Positions 32,299 through 45,276 of a stretch of DNA of 64,000 bases are shown piece by piece. The stretch's first letter is position 1. Every line of letters begins with the position of its first letter. This DNA is from Dromiciops gliroides. Lineage: Eukaryota; Chordata; Mammalia; Microbiotheria; Microbiotheriidae. Both the position numbers and the translations under genes were made by a program. The notes under the pieces are model-generated. The model worked only from the letters and a program-made list of their open reading frames with translations, did no database searches and was not told where the DNA came from. Location: positions 460,850,330 through 460,914,329 of the forward strand of contig NC_057861.1 in assembly GCF_019393635.1 (NCBI RefSeq), written 5' to 3'.

Positions 32299-34383
32299 AA
32301 AGTATTATAATGGTCAGTTAAAACTTTCTTGGCTCATTGTGCCTCCATTCCCACCCAGTCACATGATCAGTTTTTCTTCCTTAATGACTTCACTGTTTCT
32401 ACTATGGCCTGACCTTTCAATTCCCCTCACTTTACTTTTGTCTCTGTTTTTATAGAAGCATCTAAACTTTGTAGAGATTCTTAAATTTGGGGGTTTTGTC
32501 ACCCCTTTGGCAGTCTAGTGAAATCTGTGGTTATCCCAGTATAGTATTTTAAATGCATAAAATACAATACACAAAATTGCCAAGGAAATTAATTATAGTG
32601 AAGTACAGTTCATAAAATATATATATATATTTTAAAAGTTCCAAGGTCTCAGGTTAAGAACCCATGACCTAAAGACCTTTCATTAATCATTTCTTGGTAT
32701 TGGAATCACAGGAAAGGGAGAGAAAACCATCTTATTTCCATCAGCTCCCATCAACTCTCTCTTCCCATGGCAAGTTCCTTCTCAAATTCACAGCCATTAG
32801 CCAAGCTAATGCTCAGTGAGATTTCCTCTCCAATGATGCCCTGGAATATTTCCCTATCCTTTAGCATGGCACCCCAATTTTGTACCACAGCACTTCCTGC
32901 TATGGTTTCCTCACTCACATTCTAGCTCAAAGCCATATCCCTTCCCTGGAGTGGAATAGGTGAGGTACAGCTGCAGATAAAAGGATGTGCTAGAAAGAAA
33001 TAATAAAAACCTTGCCTGCTTTTGTGGCACATCATCAGAAAGACTTCTTAGAATGTGATCAGATATCAACCAATATGAAAAAACCTGCTAACAGTCTCTC
33101 TGAGCCTGTTTTGAATCTTGAACCTTAATTTGACTGCTGTTTCTAATGACTGAACAAGCCTTTCTTCATTTTCTTGGTTAACTCAATTTAACCCTCCATT
33201 CTATTTCATTTAGATTGTGCAGGCTTCCCTTTTCTTATACAGTGCAGCTCCTCATTATTTGCATTTGGCAACTGGCAGATAAACTCCCCTGTTCTTCAGC
33301 CAGGTACAAACAAGGAGAGCCAGACTTAAGCTGCTGCTTTCCTATGCAGAAATGTTTCTTTCAGCACAAGCATTTATCCCTCCCCTTTCCCATTCTTTTT
33401 ATTCAAAAACATACAAGATATCAAATGATTTTTTACAAAAACTCAATACACAGAGGAACATGAATAGAATCAAGGGAAGTGCCTAGAACTATCTGTAGTA
33501 TACAAAGCAAATAGTGGTTAATGGGAGGATGACATGTATATGGGAAGACTTGAATCCTGCTGGTCAATTCTCTAATGGTCTGTCCTAGATTTTTTATTTT
33601 CAAATGGTTTATAGAGCTATTGTGAATCAAACAAAATTCTATTTAAACAATTATAATGTGAGAGCAACCAACAAAAGACCATTGAAAATCTAAATCTGAG
33701 AGATCTTTAGTCAGATGAAATGAGGAGAGGGAAGCATGCACATATGGGGCCCAGAAGGATTTTTGTGCCTCGTTTTTGGTTGGATAGCTGAGATTAGTCT
33801 GCATAGCACAGAGCAACTTGAGTATCTCAGTATGGGAACTGTGATATTTTAGAAAGATATTCATCACTTCCTACATCTTTTATATCTGATGCCTGTAGCT
33901 GAATTAAAAAAAAAGTTTTGGTTTTCACCTGAAATTTAATTTTCCCATTCGATCATTCCATTCCCCCCTTTTTTGGTTTACACCTATGATTTCATTTCTG
34001 TAGGGACCTCTTAGTGAGGAAAATCCTTCTCTCAGGGCAACGCTTCTATACTTTACAGTCTCAGAGAGCTGCCTGGGCCTGGGAGAGATTAAGAGACTCT
34101 CACAGAATTATAGCCACTTTGGGTCAGAGAACCTGAACCTACAGACTTCCTGCCTCCTGAAATAGCTGCCTGTGCTCCATCTTTCATGCTCTTATTCCCA
34201 TTCTTTTATGTACATTTTCAGTTTGTTTGTCTCTAGATATTTCCCCCTTTTCCTAAGGTTTATGACACCTGACTTGGGAGAGTCACTTGGGAGTCCTGAT
34301 ACTCTGCCTGAGAAACCACAGGAGTATGAGAATATTTTATATCAGCTTCATTATGATTAAAGAAGTTTTTGAGATAGGAATTA
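32299..34383. other. Apparently unique intergenic DNA
   Basis: No named repeat or exon was recognised in this 2-kb stretch. 33180-33320 carries an octamer ATTTGCAT (near 33257) in an even-composition setting and could be conserved noncoding sequence. Confidence 0.45.
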
Positions 34384-34396
34384 AAAGAAAGCAGTG

Positions 34397-34561
34397 GAGG
34401 GGCAGTTAGGTGGCACAGTGGATAGAGCAAGGCCCTGGAATCAGGAGGATCGGAATTCAAATCTGACTTCAGACACTTGACACTTAACTAATTGTGTGAC
34501 CCTGGGTAAGTCACTTAACCTCGATCTCCTTGCAAAAAAAAAAAAAGAAAAAAAAAGAAAG
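34397..34561 (+). mobile_element. Short marsupial CORE-SINE (copy 19)
   Basis: It has an exact 13-base duplication AAAGAAAGCAGTG (34384-34396 and 34562-34574). The tail has degenerated to AAAAAAAAGAAAAAAAAAG. Confidence 0.97.
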
Positions 34562-34666
34562 AAAGAAAGCAGTGACACTCTAGAACACAGACCCTGTTTA
34601 CACTACTTCTTGACATTTGAATCTCTTTTTCAAGACCTCTAATTTCTGCATTAAAAAATCACATTA

Positions 34667-34813
34667 CGGGGCAGCTAGGTGGTGCAGTGGATAGGGCACT
34701 GGCCCTGGATTCAGGAGGACCTGAGTTCAAATCCGGCCTCAGACACTTTACACACTTACTAGCTGTGTGGCCCTGGGCAAGTCACTTAACCCCAATTGCC
34801 TCACCAAAAAAAG
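34667..34813 (+). mobile_element. Short marsupial CORE-SINE (copy 20)
   Basis: It has an exact 11-base duplication AAATCACATTA (34656-34666 and 34814-34824). The tail is AATTGCCTCACC. Confidence 0.97.
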
Positions 34814-34824
34814 AAATCACATTA

Positions 34825-37730
34825 TGCTAGACTCTACAAGGAATACAATAATTATGTGACTTTTAGTCAATGGTTGATTCCAAATTTGACTCCAGGGTTA
34901 ATGGGTTTATGTGTACTATTATTCTAGAGAATGGCTCCCCAAAGCAGAGGCTGGAGAACCCTGGGGGTTCCACTGTGGCATATGCAGTTATGTATAGAAC
35001 TGAGTGTGTAAAGATTAGTAATTTAAAAATAGCTAGGTGCAGGGAACCAGAAAAAAAAGGAGCTAGCAGTAGTTATTCTAATACAGTACTGTGCCATACA
35101 TGTTTGTTTCAACAAATATGTTGAATGATCAGCTATCTCATCTGTGCATCACTGTATAATTAAGAGGAAGGTAAATGAGAGAAAAAGCAAAGGACATTGT
35201 AATGAGATATAGTTAGTTTATGAACAATGTTCGAGTAAGTCTATATAGGATCAAAAAAGAAGTCTATTTAATCTTGGATTCTAAAAGTAATATGGGATGG
35301 ATTCTCCATTTTTTAAAAAAAGATCATTAATTTTGGACTCTGCAAATTTTACTTTTAATATGTGTGAAAACTTCAATGAACAGGATACAGTAGCTCACAA
35401 GGCAAAATACAATCTCAAAAGAGCACTTTTCAAGAGTTCAGGCCAAATCAGCCTGGCCTTTTATAAACAACAACTGGTGAAATAGATTTATCAATGGTCC
35501 CTTCAAATTTCTGTGATGGAAAAGAACTAGAGAGAGGAATGAGAAAACATGAATGAATCACCCTCTGCGGACTTATTCTCTATTCATTTGACCCCAGCCC
35601 AGTAATTTCTCTAACAGATACATTTATTTGGGCTATTATTTTTGCTAAAGAAGGTAACAAATTAGTTCTTTCTGAAACCCTTTCCCACCTGAAACTTTTA
35701 ACTTTTTTTTTTACTCTGTAAATGAATATATATTATACACATATATTTACCTATATATTTTCCTGAAGCAATCAAGATAATCATAGAACTGAGAATATGA
35801 ACATTTCAAGAATTTTTTTTCTGACTATCTATTCCTTGCAAGTATCATTCTGTACTTGCCAATTCCCTTGACAGTCCTTCAAATACCATAAAACATTTGG
35901 GCACCATTTATTTTCAAAATGGCCCATGAAAAGGTAGAATATTTGCACAAACCAATGTCTATTTGCTCCTAGACAACATCTGGCAAATCACTATGTTGCA
36001 ACCTGTAAATATCCAGAATATGACTCTTCCTGAATTAATTATTCATTTCAAAGATGGTTAATGATTTCATAATTCATGACCACTGGATAGATCCAAATGG
36101 AACCCTAATTAAGTTACAAAAGTCACTCGGTAATACATGGAGGCAAATTGTTTGTCTTCATTCTATGGAAGGTCCAGTTATTCTACAACCATTTTGAATT
36201 GTTTTGATAAACTCTTCCCTTTCCTATTAATGCATATACTAGCATCCACTGGTAATAGAACCCAGGGCTCACCAGTAATAGATTAGAAGAAACTTCAATT
36301 TACATAGCAGTAATATTCTATTAGTAAAGATACATCAGGTAAGACTAATATATCTATACATACATACATACATACATACATACATACAAATGTGTGTTTA
36401 AATTATAGGCAATAAGATTAGAACTCATATTTTGTACCTAATGGTGATAATGAGGCAAACAATAATCTCAGGAGGAGACTCGTAGTAGTCTCATAGCAAC
36501 TGGAAAGGGCAAAATAAAAAAAATCCTAATGTTCACATCTCTGTTTAGAGGAAACTAATGATAAGAAAAAATACTATTTATAAAAACTGGTATCTTGGCT
36601 AGAGATCATGTGGGAATGTATTCAAAGGAAATAAAAGTATGCTCATCTGATTTATTCTATGGCTGCCAAAAACACCCAGAAATACGGTATACAATGAAAT
36701 ACAGGATTGTCAAAAAGAATCTTAGCTTGAAAGGAGGCCAACTTTATCAATGGTGTTGGCCCTCAAAAACTTCTCTAGAGAAGAAAGACCTATACTAAGC
36801 TGCTATGCCTTTCTGCAGGCCATATGCGGAACTTTATAATTCCAGTAATTAATCTAGGTTTGTCTGGTCTCAAGCTTAGGAACAGTAAGTGATTAGAGAG
36901 TATGTGTATTAGAGGCATAAAAATATAGAAGATGATTTTCTGGACACTGGGCAATTGGATTATGAAAAGGTAAAGGAAAAAGATTAATTAAAAGTGACAT
37001 GTCAAAATACAGATCAAGCTGAGGCACTGGGACCTGTGCTTGTTTTATTCTGCTTTCATGTTAACTTACTTTTGGTATTTTTGTTTAAAAAATTAAATAA
37101 TTTTAGGGATTTAAAAATATAGATATTCTTTATTTCACAAGACTCTTGTAAGTAAAGTATTTTGTAAACTCTGAAAGGCTGGATAAGGGTAGGCTATTAT
37201 TATCATTATCATTATTGTTATTCAGAAACAGGCTCCAGAAGGACATGAACTAAAAGGGATTCCTGAAGCCAAGGAAGCAGGGAAAATGTGCCAGTGTTTT
37301 CAGAAAGTATCTATTGCTGTAGTCCCTGTGTTCTTTAATGAGTTGGCCTCTTAGAACAAAGTACCGGAAATTTCATAAGAACATACATACATACATACGT
37401 ATATTTATATGCACACCAACAACCCAAGCGAGAAGTCTAGGGAATTTAAGAATTGTTCAAAGGTGAATGTAAAGAGAGATTTCCTATATCTTTTATTGAT
37501 CATCTTGTTTCTCGAACTGCTTATAAGTAGGCTTTACAACTCTGTGCTAAGAAATAGTAACATTTATAACAACTCATAGTAATATGATGTGTTGAGATTG
37601 TAAAAGGACTTTTGCTCCAATGAAGTAGTAAACACAAATATTATTCCCATTTATTGATAAAGAAAATAAAGGATATAGGTGTCCTTCCAACCATTCCTAG
37701 ACTTAAATGAACAAGTACTTAATTGTTGAG
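34825..37730. other. Longest apparently repeat-free block
   Basis: About 2.9 kb with no SINE, LINE or LTR recognised, only CATA microsatellites. No exon was found. 35860-36120 contains TTCCTGAATTAATTATTC and TGATTTCATAATTCATG, rich in TAATTA/TAAT homeodomain-type sites. Confidence 0.5.
36355..36388. repeat. (CATA)n microsatellite
   Basis: About eight CATA units are present. A shorter ATAC run lies at 37380-37400. Confidence 0.95.
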
Positions 37731-37979
37731 TGCTAAACTAGTGACACAGTGGATAGACTACTGGGCTTGGAATGAGGAAGACTCATCTTCATGAGTTCAA
37801 ATCCAGCCTCAGACACTTAGTAGTTGTGTTACCCCAGGCAAGCCACTTAACTCTGTTTGCCTCAGTTTCATCATCTATAAAATGAATTGGAGAAGGAAAT
37901 GGCAAACTACCCCAGTATCTTTGACAAGAAAACCCTAAATGGGACCATGGAGTGTAGGTCAGAACTGAACAACAACAAA
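37731..37979 (+). mobile_element. MAR1-like CORE-SINE, long type
   Basis: AGTGACACAGTGGATAGACT, GAGAAGGAAATGGCAAACTA, CCCCAGTATCTTTGACAAG and tail CAGAACTGAACAACAACAAA. Confidence 0.92.
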
Positions 37980-38225
37980 TGAACACATCAATAAATGGAG
38001 GATATGGATTTTAATTCAACTTCTTTAGGTATCTGTCCTCTACTTTGATTTTCTAGCATCTTCTTTGTGCACAGAACTATGGCCTCTCTGAATGCAATAT
38101 TAAACAGAAGGTTCTAGAACTCAGTTCTAGTGAAGAGCAACAGAATTTGTTGTTCCTTCTGTTCCCTTCATTGATACCATGCCTTTTACTCTGTTATTTC
38201 ACTTCTTACATGTGAGTCCTATGGT

Positions 38226-38405
38226 CACAGAATCATAAATTTAGAGCTGAAAGTAACATTTGAAGTCATATAATTCATATAGTTACAGATGAAGAAAACG
38301 AAACCCACAGAAGTTAAGCAACCTGCCAAGGGAATGTATCTAACAAGTATATGGATCTGTGGCTCTAAATCTCCAAGTCCAACACTTTTTCCAGTGCTTC
38401 CCTAA
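38226..38405 (-). mobile_element. MIR-like SINE
   Basis: CACAGAATCATAAATTTAGA, ATGAAGAAAACGAAACCCAC and CTCCAAGTCCAACACTTTTT are the complement of a CORE-SINE of the MIR/Ther type. Confidence 0.65.
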
Positions 38406-38659
38406 GCCACCATTGGTAACGTGGTCCCTCTTTTCTTTTTCTCTATATATTGACACCATCCTCTATTTTCTCTTTCTTTAATCCAGTTTCTGATGAAGAG
38501 GTAGCCCTTCCCTTTGCAAAGGCCAATGCCTCCACCTGTACTTTTATTTTCTAGTCTTGTTTTATGGTATTTGCTGATTTCCAAGGAGTAAATGCTCATA
38601 ATGAAAATCTAAGAAATAGGTATAGGGAGTCAGATTCAGGCTGTTTCTTGCACACCCCT

Positions 38660-39607
38660 AAATGTCCCACACCCATGGACCTCTGCAAATGAATGAGGTG
38701 GGCGTATTTTCTCATATCTACTTTAGAGCCATGGATGTCCTTTGTAATTTTGCAACATTTACCCTTGATTGTTTTGTGATTATTCTTTCTGTTTACATTG
38801 CTGTCATTATGTATATTGTTTTCTTGGCTCTGCATTAGTTTATGTAAATCTTTCCATACTTCTCAGAATTCATCATATTCATCATTTCTATAGTATAGTA
38901 AGATTCCATTATATTTATTTACCACAACTTGTTTATTCATTCCCCAATCTATAGGCATCTTTGTTTTCATTTCTTTGCTATCACAAAAATTTTGGTATAT
39001 ATATGGACTTTCTTCTTATTAGTTACTTCCTTGGGAGTATAAACCTATCAATAAAATCTTTGAGTTGAAAAAATATGAACATTTTAGTTACTTTATTTGC
39101 ATAATTTCAAATTGCTTCCCGAATAGTTGGTACTGATTCGCTACTCTACTAACAATGTACTAGCATGCCTCTTTTTCCACAGCCCCTTCAACACTGATTA
39201 GTCTTATCTATTGTCATCTTTGCCAATTTATAGAGTATGAGGTGAAAGGTCAAGGTTGTTTCGACTTGAATTTCTCTATTAGTGATTTAGAGCATTCTTT
39301 CATGTGATTATTGATTGCAAGTCTTTTTAAAAGAATTTTTTGTTCATCTACTTTTATTTATTTGGGAATGAGTTTTGGTCATATGCTATATATCCATGTA
39401 TATTTACACATACATGTGTTGTATATATGCATGTATATATGTATATATATGAAAATTGTTTAGATATCTTGTATGCCGAGTACTTATCAGAGAAATTTGT
39501 TACAAAGGTTTTCTCCCATTCAACTGTTTCCTTTTTAATCCTATGTGCACTGCATTAATTTTGTTTCTGTAGGGACACTTCAGTTTCATTTAATAAAAAT
39601 GATCTAT
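38660..39607 (-). mobile_element. Old L1 fragment, left part
   Basis: The plus strand reads as an antisense L1: CAACTTGTTTATTCATTCCC, CAAATTGCTTCCCGAATAG, AACAATGTACTAGCATGCC and AGAGTATGAGGTGAAAGG. These are the complement of the ORF2 3' region seen at 40460-40980. It resumes at 41455 after a younger L1. Confidence 0.8.
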
Positions 39608-39610
39608 TTT

Positions 39611-39765
39611 GGGGCAGCTGGGTGGTGCAGTGGATAGAGCACCAGCCCTGGAGTCAGGAGGACCTGAGTTCAAATCCAGCCTCAGACACTTAACACTTGC
39701 TAGCTGTGTGACCCTGGGCAAGTCACTTAATCTCAATTGCCTCATTGCCCCCCCCCCAAATATAT
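39611..39765 (+). mobile_element. Short marsupial CORE-SINE (copy 21)
   Basis: GGGGCAGCTGGGTGGTGCAG to CAATTGCCTCATTGCCCC and then a TA run. It carries GAGTCAGG and CTTAACACTT. It is inserted in the old L1. Confidence 0.95.
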
Positions 39766-39837
39766 ATATATATATATTGTTTTTTTTGTTTTTTGTAATT
39801 GCCTCTATCTCTTGTTTGGTTAAGGCAGACATCTTCT

Positions 39838-41445
39838 AGGAACAAAGATCAAGAATATCAAGGGAATCAATGGAAAACATGGGAAGAAAGGGGGCCTAGC
39901 AATATAAGATCTCAAATTATACTACAAAGCTATAATCATCAAAAACAATTTGGTACTGGGTAAGAAATACAGAGATTAATCAGCAGAACAGATTAGATAT
40001 GTGATATACAGAAGCAAATAAGCACAATAAACAAGTGTTTGATAAACCCAAAGATCCCAGCTGCTGGAAACTCATTGTTCAACAAAAACTGTTGGGAGAA
40101 CTGGAAAGAAGTCTGACAGAAACTAGGTAAAGACCAACATCACATACCATATACCAAGAGAAGACTGAAATGGGTCCATGTTTTAGACATAAAGGATGAT
40201 ATCATAAATTAGTGGAATATGGGGGGGGGAAACCTGTCAGATTCATTTATAGGGGAAGAATTTATGACTAAACAAGAGATAAAGGGGTTCACAAAAGGTG
40301 AAATGGATAATTATTCTTACATAATTTTAAAAAATTGCACAAATAAAATCAAGGCAGCTTAAATTTAGAAGAGAAGCAAGAAACTGGAGAAAATATCCTT
40401 ATGGCAAGTTTCTCTGACAAAGATATTATTTCTAAGATATATTGGAAACTGAACCAAATTTATAAGAATAAGAGACATTCCCCAATTGATAAATGATCAA
40501 AGGATATGAATAGCCAGATTTCAGAAGAAGTCTAAGCTATCAGTAGTCATAGGAAAAATTATCTAAATCCCTCATAATTAGAGGAATGCAAATTAAAACA
40601 ACTCTGAGGTATCACCTAATGCCTATCATATTGGCTAAGATGACAAAAGTGGAAATAAAAAATGCTGGAGGAGTTGTGGGAAAACAGGTACATGAATGCA
40701 CTATTGGTTGAGTTGTGAACTAGTCTATCCATTCTGAAAAGCAATTTGGAATTATGCTCCCCCAAATAGTAAACTGTGTATACTCTTTGACCCAGCTAGG
40801 TCAATATCCCAAAGAGATTTATTTTTAAAAGAAAGAAAAGAGGAAAAGGACCTGCATGTGCAAAAATATTGATAGTAACTTTTTGTGGTGGGAAAGATTT
40901 GAAAACTGAGGGGTTGGCCATCAATTAGTGGATAACTGCCCATATTATGGTATATGAATGTGATGGAATACTATTGTGCTATAAGAAATAATGGAGGGAA
41001 TAGTTTCAAAAAACTTGGTCAGATTTATATGATCTGATGCAAACTGAAGTGAGTAGAACCAAGGGAACAATTTAGACAGTAAGAACAATATTATAAAGAT
41101 AATCAATTGTGAAAGATTTAGTGACTAATCAATATAATGATGCACCATGACACCAAAAGACTCATGATGAAACATGCTATTACCTTCCAGATATAGAACT
41201 GATGGACTCAGAGAGCAGATAGAAGCATATTTTCTTTTCTTCCTTTCTTTTTCTTTCTACTTTTGGCCATGGTTAATGCAGGAATTCATTTTGCATGATT
41301 ATACATATTTATAAGGAACTTTTCTTTTTTCTTTTTTACCTTTTCAATGGGTGGAGTAGGGTAAAAGGAAGGGAGATAATTCAAAATAGAAAGTAAAATA
41401 AAATTAAGTTATTGGAAAACAACAATAACAACAACCACAAAGAGT
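39838..41445 (+). mobile_element. Younger L1 3' half, inserted in the old L1
   Basis: It runs from the ORF2 C-terminal half through the 3' UTR and a short A-rich tail (CAACAATAACAACAACCACA). The 3' UTR carries CACCATGACACCAAAAGAC and CCATGGTTAATGCAGGAATT. It is flanked by ACATCTTCT (39829-39837) and ACATCTCCT (41446-41454), a likely target duplication with one mismatch. Frames are broken. Confidence 0.85.
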
Positions 41446-41454
41446 ACATCTCCT

Positions 41455-41860
41455 ACTCATAGCTATGAATATGCACACACATATGATCTTCTAATTCTCT
41501 TATGATATGATGTTCAACATTAAGGTCATATGTTCATTTAGAATACATTGTGGGATATGGAATAAGGAGTTGACCTAAACCTAAATGTTCCTAGACTGTT
41601 TTCTAGTTTTCCTTGTAGTTTTTATTAAATAGGAAATTCTTTCTTAAGAAATTGATGTTTTCTAGTTAATATAGCATGGGTTTATTGAGCTCCTTTGTTT
41701 CTGATTCTTCCCTGTTTAGTCTATTTCATTGATCTACCTTGCTTTTATTAACCAATACCAGATGGTTTTGAAGATTGCTGCATTATAATATAGTTTAAGA
41801 TCTAGAAGTGTTCTTCATCTGTAACTCTCTTAATGGTCTGCTTCTCTAATCAGTTCAGGT
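41455..41860 (-). mobile_element. Old L1 fragment, right part
   Basis: TTTATTAACCAATACCAGAT, GAAGATTGCTGCATTATAAT and GGGATATGGAATAAGGAGTT continue the antisense old L1 broken at 39837. Confidence 0.7.
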
Positions 41861-41861
41861 T

Positions 41862-42520
41862 TTTTTTTTAATTTTATATTTAGAATTTTATTTTCCCAAA
41901 TTACATATAAAATACAAATTTTGACATCAATTTGTTTAAAATTTTGTGTTCCAAATTCTCTTTCTACCTTCCTCCCCACCCCACCCCCAAGAACTCAAGC
42001 AATTCAATATAAGCTATACATAAGCAGTCATGCAAAACATTTCCACATTAGCCAGGTTGTGAAAGAAAACAGACAGAAACAAAACTTCACATAAAGGAAC
42101 TAACAAAATTTATACTTCAATCTGTATTCAGATACCATCAGTTCTCTCTCTGTAGATGAATTTCATTTTTTATTTTTTATTTTTTATTTTTTTAGTGAGG
42201 CAATTGGGGTTAAGTGACTTGCCCAGGGTCACACAGCTAGGAAGTGTTAAGTGTCTGAGGCCAGATTTGAACTCAGGTACTCCTGACTCCAGGGCCGGTG
42301 CTCTATGCACTGCACCACCTAGCTGCCCCGAATATAATTTTTCATAAGACCTTCAGGGTTTGTTTTGGATCATTGCATTGTTGAAGATAACCAAGCCATT
42401 CACAGCAGATCATATCATAATATTGATGTTATTTTGTATACAGTACATTTCACTTTGCATCAGTTCATGCAGCTAATCCAGGTCTTTCTGATAGCATCCT
42501 ATCCAGTTCAGTTTGTGGCA
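41862..42520 (-). mobile_element. L1 3' UTR and ORF2 end, second minus-strand copy
   Basis: ACATATAAAATACAAATTTT, TTCAATCTGTATTCAGATAC and CATCAGTTCATGCAGC parallel the L1 3' end at 9885-10260. A SINE splits it. Confidence 0.75.
42165..42329 (-). mobile_element. Short marsupial CORE-SINE (copy 22)
   Basis: The complement runs from TTTAGTGAGGCAATTGGGG to CACCTAGCTGCCCC. The T-rich tail is made of TTTTTATTTTTTATTT units. Confidence 0.95.
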
Positions 42521-42529
42521 TCCCTTCTG

Positions 42530-43461
42530 TGGGTGAAGTAGGATCTTCATCCTTTGAACACAGCAAGTAAAAGTGGCTAAAAAGAAAACAGCAGAAAGAG
42601 TGATGGAAAAAGGGAACAATTGGCTAGTCTTAATAGTTTTTTCTATGACTCCTGTATAAATTTACCCTATGGAATTTTAGACTATGAGATTCTCTTTTTG
42701 GGGGGGATGTCTTTGAAATTTGCTTTCCCCAAGTCTAGGGTCTGTGTCATATTATGCCAAGATTTCTTCTCCTTCTTGGATTGTGTGGTCAGTTGCCACC
42801 AGGGTTCTCATAATTTCTACTCCAGCAACTAGTTCCTTCATGTTAATGAGAATCAGGTCCAAAATATAATTTCTCCTTGCTGGTGCTTCTACATTATAAA
42901 GAGTGAGTGAGAGGGGCTAGGGTAGGGGACAGAGAGAGAAACAGAGAGAAGGAGGGAGAGAGAGAGAGACAGAGAGAGAGACAGAGACAGAGAGAGAGAG
43001 AGAGACCTTGAGGAGCAAGGAAAGAGGAGGGGAATTAGTCTGCTACATTAATGCACAATGCTTCCCTATCCCATCTCCTTTTTACCTAGCCTGTTTCTTT
43101 TGAACAAGGTATAACCATTTATAAACACAGAAGAGAGTTTAGAGCTATGCAAAACAAATTACTCAAGAGTTTCTTTACTAGTTTATATATCAGAGTTTCT
43201 CTTATCTGTGAAATGGTTTCATAAGCAGACAAGTTTAAAAAAAAACTAGAAAAAGGACAACCAATATCCAGATCCATTTTGGAAGACTGCTGATAAAACC
43301 CAGACAAAAGTCATAAAGGATGAAAAGCCCTAAGAGGTTACTCACATTAATGAAGTAATTCTAAAAATGATTTTCTTTGCAACTGTTCCAGGTACAATAT
43401 TGACCAACCTGTGAATTACTTGAATTGAATGTTGAGGATAGTCAAACCTTTGCTTGAGGCA
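42530..43461. other. Unclassified stretch with an AG-rich microsatellite
   Basis: Bases 42943-43005 are a (GA)/(CAGA) microsatellite. The rest shows no recognised element apart from the weak similarity to 23860-24240. Confidence 0.5.
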
Positions 43462-43655
43462 GGCGTAGCACAGTAGAAAGAGTAATGGGTGTGGAGTAAA
43501 AGGTCCTGGGTACAGATCTTCCCTCTAAGGCTTACTTGGACCTTGGACAAGTCATTGAACCTCTCTGGACCTCAGTTTCCTCATTTTAAAAAATGACGGG
43601 GTTGGAGTAAATAACATTTGAAGTCCCTTCCAGCTCAAGAACTCTGATCTTAATC
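43462..43655 (+). mobile_element. MIR SINE
   Basis: GGCGTAGCACAGTAGAAAGA, CCTTGGACAAGTCATTGAAC and CCTCAGTTTCCTCATTTTAA, with the end CCTTCCAGCTCAAGAACTCT. Confidence 0.85.
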
Positions 43656-43840
43656 TTACTGAAGAAAGTAAATGCAATGTTGGTACATGTAAACCCAGTT
43701 CTGGCATCTAATTAGGAAAAAAAATATTGCTATTTCAATGTGTTGAACTAATCAGTTCATTGTGTCAGTCTTGTGCATTGTTACCAAAGTATTCAAATGA
43801 AATACGGGTGTACCTAATTTTGAGCAAACCTAACATTTAT

Positions 43841-44100
43841 TGGGTTAGCTGGGTGGCACAGTGGATAGAGTACTGGGCCTGCAGTCAGGAAGACTCATTT
43901 TCCTGAGTTCAAATATGGCCTCAGACAATTACTAGCTGTGTGATCTTGGCCAAGTCACTTAGCCCTGTTCACCTCAGTTTCCTCATCTATAAAATGAACT
44001 GGAGAAGGAAATGGAAAATCACTCTAGATCTTTGACAAAAAAAACCCTAAAATGGGGTCATGAAATAATGGACACAAATGAAAATGACTGAACAACAACA
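43841..44100 (+). mobile_element. MAR1-like CORE-SINE, long type
   Basis: TAGCTGGGTGGCACAGTGG, GAGAAGGAAATGGAAAATCA, TAAAATGGGGTCATGAAATA and tail GACTGAACAACAACAAATA. Confidence 0.93.
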
Positions 44101-45089
44101 AATATAAAAAGGAAGTTATACAAAGAAAATTCAAGCAACATCTTACAGACAGTATCTTTAAATCAGAAGTTTAATGGATCTTTTTGTTTTCATATCACAT
44201 TTCCAGATATAACCCTTCATCAACCCTAAAAGTGAACCCCTGCTCCCTAAAACGAACCTTCCCTTACAATGAAAAACAAGTAAGCAACACCAGCCAACAT
44301 GCCAAGGCTACCTAATAGAACATACAATATTCTAGACCCATAGTCTCCCAACTCTACAGAACAGAGAGATTCATTTCCTCATCTCTTTTCTGGGGCTGAG
44401 TTTGGCTGATGCAATCAAATACCAATCAGTTTCACTTTAGTGTTCTTGCTCTTTATATTATTGTGGTCACTGATAACACACAACTTTCTCAGAAGCATGC
44501 CTAGTAAGTGAAGTGAGGCTGATTGCTTTATGTAACTCATTCCCACTAATGTATATAAAGCATCTATTGTTGCAAAATGTCCTTTCAAACAAAACAAAAC
44601 TTATCTAACATGTCCTTATATATCATAACAATTTCAAGATTTAGGAATGTGATGGGTAGCAATATCCACTGCCAATGAACACTTAATGTAAAGTTATTCC
44701 CATACGATAATTTTGTTTTAGTGTTGCATTAGTTCTAAAACACATTACATGCTCTCTGTTACCTTTTATGAGATGTCAGTGAGGGATAGTTGCCTCTTAC
44801 ACATATCTCCTTGATACAATAAAATGGATTTTTGGCATTCAGAATAGGGAGGCTGTCTACATACACAGAATAGAAAACTCTCAATCATTTTCACTTGGAA
44901 TTTAGACAAACGTGATTTCTAGTTTGAATAGTTTGATAATTATCTTCATTCTCCACTTTGATGTAGAGAAACATATTTGATTTCCCCCCTTTTTGCCTAT
45001 AAAGAGATTTTATTTGTTCCTTTGTGTTAACAGTAAAAAAAGACATTAATGAACAGTTTGACATCTGAAAACTTTAAGAATATTATTTA
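44101..45089. other. Apparently unique intergenic DNA
   Basis: No repeat or exon was recognised over almost 1 kb. The composition is AT-rich. Confidence 0.45.
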
Positions 45090-45262
45090 GGAGGGCATCT
45101 AGGCGGTGCAGTGGATAGAGCATCAGCCCTAGATTCAGGAGGACCTGAGTTCAAATCCGGACTCAGGCACTTGACACTTACTAGCTGTGTGACCCTGGGC
45201 AAGTCACTTAACCCTCATTGCCCCACACACAAAAAAAAAAGAAAAGAAAAGAAAAAGAAAGA
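45090..45262 (+). mobile_element. Short marsupial CORE-SINE (copy 23)
   Basis: It has an exact 14-base duplication AAGAATATTATTTA (45076-45089 and 45263-45276). The tail CATTGCCCCACACAC has grown into an AAAAG repeat. Confidence 0.97.
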
Positions 45263-45276
45263 AAGAATATTATTTA

